A stretch of DNA of 64,000 nt, from the NCBI RefSeq assembly GCF_002305875.1, contig NZ_CP022098.1, forward strand, positions 10,168,001 to 10,232,000, read 5' to 3'. Positions 25,557 through 33,136 of this stretch are shown here, in pieces. Numbering within the stretch: the first letter of the stretch is position 1; every line of letters begins with the position of its first letter. Under the pieces are notes generated by a model, which searched no databases, was not told the origin of the DNA, and was given only the letters and a program-made list of their open reading frames with translations. Both the position numbers and the translations under genes were made by a program. Source of the DNA: Cystobacter fuscus (GTDB taxonomy: Bacteria; Myxococcota; Myxococcia; Myxococcales; Myxococcaceae).

Positions 25557-26312
25557 CTAGTTGATCCGCACCGAGCCGCCCTCGGTGCGCACCTGCTCGA
25601 TGGACAGGCCCATGAGCCGCGTCAACAGCTCGCGCGCCAGCTCGCGCGCCGTGCGCTGCTGCTCCGGCTGACGCGTGTCCCGCCCCTCCGAGTAGAGCCC
25701 GAGGATGATGGAGCCCGAGAGCACGGCGGACTCGTACAGCTCCTGCTTCTCCCGATCCGACAGCCGCTGCTCCTTGAGCCGCAGGGCGAAGCCGGCGTTG
25801 ATCTGCCGCAGCATGCTCTCGCGCTGCTCGGGGCTGAGCGCCCGGCCGTCCTTGTGCACGCTGTAGGCGGCGCCGAAGAGGAAGTTGAAGGCACCCGCCA
25901 GGTTGTTCTTCAGGCGGAAGTCATCATCGCGATCGAGCTGCTGCTCGTACTGCCTGAGCAGCAGCATCAGGGATGCCTCGAGCTGCCGGCGCGCCTCCTT
26001 GTCCAGGCCGGGCACGGCCTCCGCCACGCGCTTGGGCATGATGGGGTTGCCCACGGTGCGAAACGACGACACCGACAGCGGCAACAACTCGGGGGAGATC
26101 GCCTCCCCGTCACCCCCTCGGCCCGACGGCTTGTCGCTCGAGGCTTCCGCGCGGCCCTTGCCTGGAAGGGAGATCTTGAAACCACCGCCCGCGAACACTC
26201 CGCTGTCGTACTCGCGGTAGGCACTCAGGGGCCGGGCGACCGCGGGCCACACCCCGCTGACCAGGGCGCACACCGTCGCGAGGACGGCGACCTTCCTGTA
26301 AACACCTCTCAT
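25557..26312 (-). CDS. Exported protein of unknown function
   Basis: The 251-residue protein has an N-terminal signal peptide (YRKVAVLATVCALVSGVWPAVA) and a mainly helical mature part. A conserved-looking patch is FRLKNNLAGAFNFLFGAAYSVHKDGRALSPEQRESM, which recalls DUF6683-type exported proteins; I hold that name loosely. No catalytic motif, lipobox or C-terminal anchor is visible. The ATG at 26312 puts the signal peptide first. It converges on the ketosynthase gene (15 bases between ends) and is divergent from the MBL hydrolase gene. Confidence 0.72.
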   Translation of the reverse strand: MRGVYRKVAVLATVCALVSGVWPAVARPLSAYREYDSGVFAGGGFKISLPGKGRAEASSDKPSGRGGDGEAISPELLPLSVSSFRTVGNPIMPKRVAEAVPGLDKEARRQLEASLMLLLRQYEQQLDRDDDFRLKNNLAGAFNFLFGAAYSVHKDGRALSPEQRESMLRQINAGFALRLKEQRLSDREKQELYESAVLSGSIILGLYSEGRDTRQPEQQRTARELARELLTRLMGLSIEQVRTEGGSVRIN

Positions 26313-26476
26313 GCCCCCTCCGATGGCTGGAACACAGAATCCACCCGGCACCCACCTCCCATTCCAGCCCACGGTCCCGGTCTGGCGCGGAGCATCATCG
26401 GAAAGCGCGGGGTGGGCAAGCAGTCCGCTCGCCCTGCCCGCACCGGTATCATCGTCCTGGTAGGACCACGAACTTC

Positions 26477-28027
26477 ATGCCGCTCTCTCTTCATCGCGGA
26501 GTCAGCCTCGCCGTGCTCGCCTCCGCCCGCACCGAGGCCGAGCACCATGAGGACCTGGGCTGCAGCATCCAGGGCCCCACCTCCCGTCCGGTGCGCCGGG
26601 CCCAGCTCGCGCTCAAGCAACAACTCGCGAAGCTCGGCCCCGAGCGCGCCCTGCGCGAGGCACGCGCCCTCGTGCGCTGGCTCGAGGACACGCCCCGCTA
26701 CGCCGCACTGTGCACCGGCGGCCGCCGCCGTCTGGGCCGGCGCCCCGTGCGGCACGAGGTGCTCTTTCCCGACGCCACCCGTCACACGCCCCGCGTGCTG
26801 CACCTGCGCAAGGAGGAGCAGGGGCTCGACTTCCCCGTGAAGGCGCGCGAGTGGCCCGCGCTCGCCGAGCTCTTCGCGACGCTGGCACGCGGGGCGACTC
26901 CCGCCGAGCTGCGGGCCCTCTCGGCGCTGCCCGCCGCAGGCGAGCTGCTCGCGGACCTGTCCGACGCGGGCTGGCTCGTGCGCCACGAAGCGCCGGTGGA
27001 GGTGCCCACGCCGGGCGCGCTCTTCGTCGGCCACAACACCGTGCTGGTGGCGAGTGCGAAGGCGCGCGTCCTCGTGGATCCTTACTTCCGCCCCGCCCAC
27101 CCGTTGGATCGGGCGGACTACCAGCCCATGCAGCCGCGGGACATCGGGCGGGTGGATGCGGTCGTCATCACCCACTCGCACGGGGACCACTTCCACCTGG
27201 GCTCGCTGCTGCAACTGCCGCGCGACACGCGCATCTTCGTGCCCTCGGTGGCGCGCGAGAGCCTCTTCTCCACCGACTGCGCCCTGCGGCTCGCGCAATT
27301 GGGCTACACCCGGGTGGAGCCGCTGCGCTGGGGCGAGGAGCGCCAGGTGGGGGACATCACCGTGCGCGCCCTGCCCTTCCATGGCGAGCAGCCCACCGAT
27401 GGCGAGGGCCTGTACCCGGGGCTCTTCAACGAGGGGAACACGTGGCTGGTGCGCGCGCCGGGCTTCTCCGCGGCCTTCTTCGCCGACGCGGGGCATGACG
27501 TGCGCGGAGACATGGAGGACGTGTGCCGCGCGCTGCGCGAGGAAGCACCCGTGGACGTGCTCTTCTGCGGGGTGCGCGGCTTCCGGCTCGAGCCGCTCTT
27601 CTTCGGCTACACCACGCTGGACGCCTACCTCGTCGACGTGCCCGTGGACGCGCTCACCCGGCCCCAGCGGCTCATGGCCGGCCCCGAGGAGGCGCTGCGC
27701 TATGGCGAGCTGCTCGGCGCGCGCTACGTGGTGCCCTGCGCGGATGGCGGCGCCCCGTGGTACTGGCGCGAGGGCATGGGCCCGCGCTACCCGGGCTATC
27801 CGGGCGAGCCCGTGAGCGGCGCCAGCACCCGCGACGAGAACCCGGACGCGGACCCCTACCCCGAGCGGCTGGAAGAGGTGCGCCGACGCGAGCGGCACGG
27901 GCCCAGGGCCCTGCTGCTGCGTCCCGGCGAGGCCCTGGCGTGGCGGGGACGTAAATCCCCCGAGCGCCTCCAGTACCCCGGCTTCCAGTGGCCGTTCGGC
28001 GCTCCGCTCGAGCCTGGGAGGGATTGA
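26477..28027 (+). CDS. MBL-fold metallo-hydrolase with a long N-terminal domain
   Basis: The 516-residue protein has a metallo-beta-lactamase-fold core from about residue 185 with the zinc motif THSHGDHFH (H233, H235, D237, H238), a later HGEQ, and DAGHD as a further ligand region. The first 180 residues are helical and include a winged-helix-like stretch (PALAELFATLARGATPAELR) that is not part of normal MBL proteins. The C-terminus is charged and Pro-rich. UlaG-like and PqqB-like hydrolases have related cores, but the substrate is unknown. The gene stands alone between a divergent exported protein and a small hypothetical gene. Confidence 0.85.
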   Translation: MPLSLHRGVSLAVLASARTEAEHHEDLGCSIQGPTSRPVRRAQLALKQQLAKLGPERALREARALVRWLEDTPRYAALCTGGRRRLGRRPVRHEVLFPDATRHTPRVLHLRKEEQGLDFPVKAREWPALAELFATLARGATPAELRALSALPAAGELLADLSDAGWLVRHEAPVEVPTPGALFVGHNTVLVASAKARVLVDPYFRPAHPLDRADYQPMQPRDIGRVDAVVITHSHGDHFHLGSLLQLPRDTRIFVPSVARESLFSTDCALRLAQLGYTRVEPLRWGEERQVGDITVRALPFHGEQPTDGEGLYPGLFNEGNTWLVRAPGFSAAFFADAGHDVRGDMEDVCRALREEAPVDVLFCGVRGFRLEPLFFGYTTLDAYLVDVPVDALTRPQRLMAGPEEALRYGELLGARYVVPCADGGAPWYWREGMGPRYPGYPGEPVSGASTRDENPDADPYPERLEEVRRRERHGPRALLLRPGEALAWRGRKSPERLQYPGFQWPFGAPLEPGRD

Positions 28028-28145
28028 GCGCCGCGCCGGAGAGCAGGCAACCGGGCCTCGCCTTCCACTTCCCTTCCTGCACGCGCGGGGAAGCGGATGG
28101 ACCTTGAAGCCTCGTCGGTCATTCGATTCCAAAAGGGGACGGGAC

Positions 28146-28364
28146 ATGAAGGGTCGTCAGCGCGTGTGCAAGAAGCACATCCAGCAGGCCGGGTGGAGCA
28201 TCGCGAACGAGGGGCCGCGGGAGCGGAAGTACCACCTCGAGCTGCATGGGCCCCGCGGGGAGCAGATGAAGGTCGACGCCGCCTCCAAGGCCCTGGCCTA
28301 TCGCCACGCCGAGCGCCAGGTGATGGGAGCGGAGCCGGGCACCGCCCTCTGGGCGCCGACCTGA
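28146..28364 (+). CDS. Small basic hypothetical protein
   Basis: The 72-residue product is basic and soluble (MKGRQRVCKKHIQQAGWSI, later KALAYRHAERQVMG). The ATG at 28146 follows a strong AAGGGGA. A start further upstream would add 14 residues but lacks a ribosome site. It resembles no family I can name. Its composition fits coding DNA and the gap between neighbours suits a short gene of its own. Confidence 0.55.
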   Translation: MKGRQRVCKKHIQQAGWSIANEGPRERKYHLELHGPRGEQMKVDAASKALAYRHAERQVMGAEPGTALWAPT

Positions 28365-28473
28365 GAGCAGTTGCTCGCCAGGGGGGCAGCCCGCCAGACG
28401 AGGTGTTCTCCGCCGCTCTGCGCTCGGTTGCTCCCGGACCTACCTTTGCCGATAGGACAACCGAGGGCGTGCC

Positions 28474-29328
28474 ATGAGCGACATCGACACCCAGATGGCT
28501 GGGCAGGACACCACGCAAGCACAGGACGAGCAGTCGAAGCGGCCCAGCAAGGCGCCTCCGCCGATGCAGGCGGACCAACGCACGCCCATCGAGCGGGGCG
28601 CGCACCTGCTGGCCCTGAGCACACTCAAGAACGCGGAGATTCCCTTCGTGGTCGCGGGCGCCTACGCGCTGCATGTCTATACGGGCATCTACCGCAGCAC
28701 CAAGGACCTGGACATCTTCCTCAAGCGCGAGCACGTGCAGCGCGCCATGGAAGCCCTGTCGAGCATGTCCTTCCAGACGAAGATGCACGACCCCGTGTGG
28801 ATCGCCAAGGCGTACGCCAACGACGAGTACTTCGCCGACCTCATCTTCAGCTCGGGCAACGGGGTGGCGGTGGTGGATGACCTGTGGATCGACCGGGCCC
28901 AGTCCGGCATCGTCCATGGCCTGCCCATCCTCGTGGCGCCCCCCGAGGACATCATCTGGTCCAAGGCCTTCGTCTGCGAGCGTGAGCGCTTCGATGGCAC
29001 GGACATCAACCATCTCATCCTCGCGCGCGGCAAGCAGATGGACTGGAAGCACCTGATGATGCGCTTCGAGCCGCATTGGGAGGTGCTCCTGGCCCACGTC
29101 ACCTTCTACCGCTTCAGCTATCCGGGCCAGCGCGACCACGTGCCGCAATGGGTCTGGGATGAATTGCTCGACCGGGCGCGCCAACAGCAGAACGAGCCGG
29201 ACAAGAAGAAGCTCTGCCGGGGCATGCTCATCGCCCAGGGCCAGTACCGCGTGGACGTCGAGCACTGGAACTACACCGATGCCCGCATGGAAGAGGTACC
29301 CACCTTCCGGGACTACAAGAAGCCCTGA
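28474..29328 (+). CDS. Nucleotidyltransferase-fold protein
   Basis: The 284-residue protein has a disordered Gln/Pro-rich N-terminus (to about 40) and a Pol-beta-type nucleotidyltransferase core. It shows VVAGAYALHVYTGIYRSTKDLDIF, with candidate metal-binding D78 and D80 and the upstream glycine loop at 60-64. Related proteins include the AbiEii/MenA-like and DUF6036 groups, in which the toxin modifies tRNA or nucleotides. No antitoxin gene is adjacent, so a toxin role is not supported. A perfect 11-bp stem hairpin follows 25 bases after the stop. Confidence 0.78.
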   Translation: MSDIDTQMAGQDTTQAQDEQSKRPSKAPPPMQADQRTPIERGAHLLALSTLKNAEIPFVVAGAYALHVYTGIYRSTKDLDIFLKREHVQRAMEALSSMSFQTKMHDPVWIAKAYANDEYFADLIFSSGNGVAVVDDLWIDRAQSGIVHGLPILVAPPEDIIWSKAFVCERERFDGTDINHLILARGKQMDWKHLMMRFEPHWEVLLAHVTFYRFSYPGQRDHVPQWVWDELLDRARQQQNEPDKKKLCRGMLIAQGQYRVDVEHWNYTDARMEEVPTFRDYKKP

Positions 29329-29353
29329 GCGCGCACCTCTGCCCTGACTCCTC

Positions 29354-29385
29354 CGACAGGCACATCCCTCCGGGTGTGCCTGTCG
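29354..29385 (+). terminator. Hairpin terminator after the nucleotidyltransferase gene
   Basis: Perfect inverted repeat CGACAGGCACA / TGTGCCTGTCG with a 10-base loop. The stem is GC-rich and is followed by only a weak pyrimidine tract (TGCTTTCC). It lies 25 bases after the stop at 29328. Confidence 0.7.
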
Positions 29386-29476
29386 TGCTTTCCGCAATCG
29401 TTTCGATCGCCGCGAACTTCACTCCGCCGCGAGAACTCCAGCCGTGAGAGAACTCCCGGCCCAAGACAACCCAAGA

Positions 29477-29545
29477 GGAGGGGGTTCATTTTTTCGGGTT
29501 AATTCTCGACAAACATTTTAAACTCGTTTTCCTGTTCCTGCCTAG
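29477..29545 (+). promoter_or_regulatory. AT-rich promoter region of the lectin-metalloprotease gene
   Basis: A sharply AT-rich patch (TTCATTTTTTCGGGTTAATT, then CGACAAACATTTTAAACTCG) stands out in otherwise GC-rich DNA, 50-120 bases before the metalloprotease start. This is the composition of a promoter. I could not assign a confident -35/-10 pair. Confidence 0.4.
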
Positions 29546-29596
29546 GCTGGGAATGAGGTAGAAAGACTTCATTCAACCCAGACACAGGGGACAGAC

Positions 29597-31483
29597 ATGC
29601 CTTCCATTGGCGTGGCACGAGGTATTTCCATTGTTTCGCGAATGAACCGCTGGGGCCGGACGGGTCTGGCCCTGACCCTGGGCATGTCCCTGGGGTGCGC
29701 GGGCATGGACGAGGCGGGCAGCTACGAGGGCGAGCTGCGGATGTTCGCCGTGGACAACGCGGATGGCTCGCACCAGATGGGGTACGGCCTGGTGGCCGGA
29801 GACGGCACGACGCTCGAGCTGAAGTTCGATGGCGAGCCCACGGCGAAGCCGGGAGACCGCCTCATCGTCCGCGGTGAGCGCGTGGGCCGCTCGGGCCACG
29901 TGGGCGAGCAGTTCTCGGTGCACTCCTTCGACGTCGTCACCCCGGCGTCCGAGGGCCTGTCCACCTCGCGCGACGCCCTCGCGGGCGGCACGGCGAAGAC
30001 GGCGCGGGTGGCCATCCTCCCCCTGGTGTTCCCGGGCACCACGGCGCGCATCGACACCGCCACCTCCCGGCAGCGCCTGGACACGGTCGCCGCGTACTAC
30101 AAGGAGATCTCCTACGGCTCCTGGACCGTCCAGGGCGACGCGCTCGCGCCGCTGAACATGCCCAAGCCGACCAGCTGCGCGCTGGATGTCATCAACAGCT
30201 CCGCGCGCGCGGCGGCCAAGAGCCAGGGCATCAACCTGGATGTCTATGCACACGTGGCCTTCGTCATTCCCAACAACCCGGGCTTCAGCGATTGCGCCTG
30301 CGGCCTCGCGTGGATTGGCAATCCGCCCACGTCGTCCTCGCCGGGCATCGGCCCGGGCAGCCTCTACACGTGCACGGACCCCAACGCCTTCGCGCACGAG
30401 ATGGGACATGGCTTTGGCATGAACCACTCGCCCACGGCGCGCTGCGGCACGGGCGTTGCCTACCGGCGCGATCCCTTCGCCAGCTGCAGCCCCGATGAGT
30501 ACGGCAACCGCTTCAACACCATGGGCGGCGGACTCGGGCACCTGGATGCCTTCCACAAGTCCACCATGGGCTGGCTGAACAAGTGCAACATCGTGCGCGC
30601 CTCGCGCGATGCCACGTATGATCTCGTGCCCATCCAGACGTCCTCCACCGGCATCCAGGCCCTGGAGATCTCCACCGGCGGCGACAAGGATGGCAGCAAC
30701 CCCCTCTACTACTGGGTGGAGTACCGCAACCCGACGCTCGCCACCTTCAACGCGGGGCCGGATGGCGCGCCCGAGGTCAACACGGGCGTGCACATCAACG
30801 TCGCCCAGGACTTCCGCTCCTCCAGCGCCCTGTACTCCCGGCCCCTGCTGTTGGACCTCGCGCCCAACTACCCCAACACCCACCGCGACCCCCGCCTCAC
30901 CTCGGGCCGCACCTTCAGCGACCCCGATGGCCGCGTGAGCATCACCGTGGTGTCGCAGAGCAGCACCAAGGCCACGGTGAAGGTCTCCTTCCCCAACGGC
31001 GGCACGGGCACCAACACCTGCGCGGACGGCACGCTGCCCGGCGGTGGCACCCCTCCCGGTCCCCAGGACGGCTCCATCGTGCGGCTCGTCGCGAAGCACA
31101 GCGGCAAGTGCCTGGACGTCCCCAACTCCAGCACCACGAGTGGGACCGCCCTCCAGCAGTACACCTGCAACGGGACGAACGCCCAGGCCTTCCGCCTGCA
31201 GTCGGCCATCGGGGGCTTCAACCTCGTGAACGTCAACAGCGGCAAGTGCGTCGACGTGAGCAACTCCAGCACCGCGGATGGCGCCACCATCCAGCAGTGG
31301 GATTGCAACAACACGAGCGCCCAGACCTTCAGCCTGAACGCGCTGAGCAGCGGGGGCTACACGGTCGTGAACGCCAACAGCGCCAGGTGCGCCGATGTCG
31401 ACGCCTCCTCGCTCAATGACGGGGCGAAGGTGCGCCAGTGGAGCTGCAACGGCGGCACCAACCAGCAGTGGACGCTCCAGTAG
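29597..31483 (+). CDS. Secreted zinc metalloprotease with C-terminal ricin-type lectin domain
   Basis: The 628-residue protein has a signal peptide in its first 35 residues (LALTLGMSLGC, with Cys35 as a possible lipid site). The peptidase domain carries HEMGHGFGMNH (H267, E268, H271, H277), the metzincin HExxHxxGxxH signature, in a gametolysin (M11)-like setting. From about residue 490 three ricin-B repeats follow, each with the pattern GKC-DV-NSS-----Q-W-C. The lectin likely targets the enzyme to glycans of prey or matrix. The ATG at 29597 has an AGGGGAC site; one at 29642 would give a tighter signal peptide. A 12-bp tandem duplication straddles the stop codon. Confidence 0.9.
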   Translation: MPSIGVARGISIVSRMNRWGRTGLALTLGMSLGCAGMDEAGSYEGELRMFAVDNADGSHQMGYGLVAGDGTTLELKFDGEPTAKPGDRLIVRGERVGRSGHVGEQFSVHSFDVVTPASEGLSTSRDALAGGTAKTARVAILPLVFPGTTARIDTATSRQRLDTVAAYYKEISYGSWTVQGDALAPLNMPKPTSCALDVINSSARAAAKSQGINLDVYAHVAFVIPNNPGFSDCACGLAWIGNPPTSSSPGIGPGSLYTCTDPNAFAHEMGHGFGMNHSPTARCGTGVAYRRDPFASCSPDEYGNRFNTMGGGLGHLDAFHKSTMGWLNKCNIVRASRDATYDLVPIQTSSTGIQALEISTGGDKDGSNPLYYWVEYRNPTLATFNAGPDGAPEVNTGVHINVAQDFRSSSALYSRPLLLDLAPNYPNTHRDPRLTSGRTFSDPDGRVSITVVSQSSTKATVKVSFPNGGTGTNTCADGTLPGGGTPPGPQDGSIVRLVAKHSGKCLDVPNSSTTSGTALQQYTCNGTNAQAFRLQSAIGGFNLVNVNSGKCVDVSNSSTADGATIQQWDCNNTSAQTFSLNALSSGGYTVVNANSARCADVDASSLNDGAKVRQWSCNGGTNQQWTLQ

Positions 31484-31494
31484 ACGCTCCAGTA
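31471..31494 (+). repeat. 12-bp tandem duplication across the metalloprotease stop codon
   Basis: GACGCTCCAGTA occurs twice in direct succession; the stop codon TAG falls at the junction, so the second copy is untranslated. It is a simple slippage-type duplication. Confidence 0.85.
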
Positions 31495-31522
31495 ACTGGG
31501 AGCACTCCCGGGCGGTAAGGGG

Positions 31523-31553
31523 CTCGCCCGCCAGTCCATGGACTCCGGGCGAG
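31523..31553 (+). terminator. Hairpin after the lectin-metalloprotease gene
   Basis: Outer arms CTCGCCCG / CGGGCGAG enclose the palindrome AGTCCATGGACT, giving a long stem with a small bulge. There is no T tract. It sits between the metalloprotease stop and the YkgJ start and could act as a terminator or an mRNA stabiliser. Confidence 0.5.
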
Positions 31554-31584
31554 TCCACCGCCGCCGTGTTACCAGGGGCTCACC

Positions 31585-31971
31585 ATGTCCCTGTCCACCC
31601 TCTGCCTGCACTGCGGTCTGTGCTGCGACGGCACGCTCTTCACCCACGTGCCGCTCCAGCGCGCCGAGGCCGCCCCGCTCCGGGCGCTCGGCCTGCCGGT
31701 GAAGGAGCGCGAGGACGGCACCCAGGTGCTGCCCCAGCGCTGCGCGGCCCTGGACGGACGCCACTGCACCGCCTACGCCGCGCGCCCCGAGGGCTGCCGC
31801 CGCTACCACTGCCAGCTCTTCTCCGCGCTCGCCGAGGGCGAGGTGTCCCTGCCCGAGGCCCTCGCCGTGGTGGACGGGGCTCATGCCCTGCTCGCCGCCC
31901 AGGGTGCCGGGCGAGGCCCCGAGGTGGAGGCCTACCTGGACCGGCACTTCCGGGGGCGGCACCGGCGTTAG
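31585..31971 (+). CDS. YkgJ-family cysteine cluster protein
   Basis: The 128-residue protein begins with the YkgJ signature CLHCGLCCDG (C7, C10, C13, C14), followed by further cysteines (RCAAL, HCTAY, GCRRYHC) in the normal spacing. The family is thought to bind zinc or an Fe-S cluster; its biochemical role is poorly known. The gene is single, and its stop is close to the convergent sigma factor gene (10 bases). There is no signal peptide. Confidence 0.9.
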   Translation: MSLSTLCLHCGLCCDGTLFTHVPLQRAEAAPLRALGLPVKEREDGTQVLPQRCAALDGRHCTAYAARPEGCRRYHCQLFSALAEGEVSLPEALAVVDGAHALLAAQGAGRGPEVEAYLDRHFRGRHRR

Positions 31972-31981
31972 TCGGCCCGGC

Positions 31982-33067
31982 CTAGCTCTTGGGCACCGCC
32001 ACCAGATCGAAGTCCGGGATGTGCTCGCGCATGTACTCGCGCATCCGATTGATGAGCGCGGCCTCGATCTGCCGGGCCCGCTCGCGGCTCACCCCGTACT
32101 TGTCGCCGATGTCCTGGAGCGTGAGCGGCTCGTCGGAGATGAGCCGGTGCTCGAAGATGTAGCGCTCCTTGCCCTCGAGCGACTGGGAGAAGGCCTGGAG
32201 CTTCTCGCGGAACAGGGCGCGCAACTCCTCGTTGCCCAGCCGCTCCTCCGCCCCCTGCGAGGACGACGGCAACATCCGGTCCCCCCGGGTCGCCGTCGAG
32301 TCGTCTCCACCCACGGGCGCGTCCAGCGACACCTCGTCGTGCCCCAGCCGCTGGTCCATCTCCACCACGTCCTGCTCGGTGACGTTGAGGCGGTCCGCCA
32401 GCATCTTCGGCGTCACCTCGAAGCCCTGCGCCACCAGCTTCTCCTGCTCCTGGCGCAGCTTGAAGAAGAGCTTTCGCTGGGCCTCCGTCGTGCCCAGCTT
32501 CACCATCTTCCAGTTGTCCATGATGTAGCGGAGGATGTACGCGCGGATCCACCACGCCGCGTACGAGCTGAGCTTCACGCCCCGTTCGGGATCGTACTTC
32601 TTCACCGCCTGCATCAACCCGATGTTGCCCTCCTGCACCAGGTCCAGCAGGGACAGGGGGTTGCGGTGGTACTCGTGCGCCAGCTTCACCACCAGCCGCA
32701 GGTTGGAGGCCACCAGCCGGTAGGCCGCCTGCACGTCCCCCGTGTCCCGGAAGCGCCGGGCGAGCGACACCTCCTCCTCCCGGGTGAGCAGGGCGTGGCG
32801 GTGCACCTCGTTCATATAGGACTGGAGGGGGTCGGCCCGGGTCACCGCCGACTCGCCCGCCCTCACCAGGGCGCGCGCCGGGGGGACGGGGGAGGCCTCC
32901 ACCTCGGCCTCGACCTCCTCCAGCTCCTCGAGGACGGGCTCGAGGGCCTCCGGGTCGACCGATTCCGGCTCCAACGGTTCGGATTCCTGGGGCGCGGAGG
33001 CCTCGGCGGGCCGCTTCGCCCGGCTCCGAGAACCCGTCCCCGCCGTTTTCTTCCGCCCATTCGCCAT
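31982..33067 (-). CDS. RNA polymerase sigma-32-type (RpoH/SigC-like) factor
   Basis: The 361-residue protein has an acidic, disordered N-terminus of about 95 residues. Region 2 follows (NLRLVVKLAHEYHRN, DLVQEGNIGLMQAVKKYDP, KLSSYAAWWIRAYILRYIM), then the RpoH-box-like stretch around TTEAQRKLFFKLRQE, and region 4 with the DNA-binding helix (YGVSRERARQIEAALINRM). These are features of group 3 heat-shock/developmental sigma factors. Myxobacteria carry several RpoH-like factors (SigB, SigC) for development. The start at 33067 gives MANGRKK. It is divergent from the DEAD-box helicase with 69 bases between starts, so a shared stress-response promoter region is possible. Confidence 0.9.
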   Translation of the reverse strand: MANGRKKTAGTGSRSRAKRPAEASAPQESEPLEPESVDPEALEPVLEELEEVEAEVEASPVPPARALVRAGESAVTRADPLQSYMNEVHRHALLTREEEVSLARRFRDTGDVQAAYRLVASNLRLVVKLAHEYHRNPLSLLDLVQEGNIGLMQAVKKYDPERGVKLSSYAAWWIRAYILRYIMDNWKMVKLGTTEAQRKLFFKLRQEQEKLVAQGFEVTPKMLADRLNVTEQDVVEMDQRLGHDEVSLDAPVGGDDSTATRGDRMLPSSSQGAEERLGNEELRALFREKLQAFSQSLEGKERYIFEHRLISDEPLTLQDIGDKYGVSRERARQIEAALINRMREYMREHIPDFDLVAVPKS

Positions 33068-33113
33068 GGAGGGTTTCTTAAGCAAAGTGCTCCGATTGTT
33101 GCCACAGCGTAAT

Positions 33114-33133
33114 GCAGGGGTTATGCCCCCTGC
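33114..33133 (+). promoter_or_regulatory. Hairpin covering the helicase ribosome-binding region
   Basis: GCAGGGG and CCCCTGC pair perfectly around the loop TTATGC and end 3 bases before the helicase ATG. The only purine-rich Shine-Dalgarno candidate (AGGGG) lies in the left arm, so translation may depend on melting or on an RNA-binding factor. It is also in the divergent sigma factor promoter region. Confidence 0.45.
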
Positions 33134-33136
33134 TTG

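Noticed and set aside
28474-29328. Toxin of an AbiEii-type toxin-antitoxin pair
   Set aside because: The nucleotidyltransferase fold is visible but no antitoxin gene is adjacent and the N-terminus differs.
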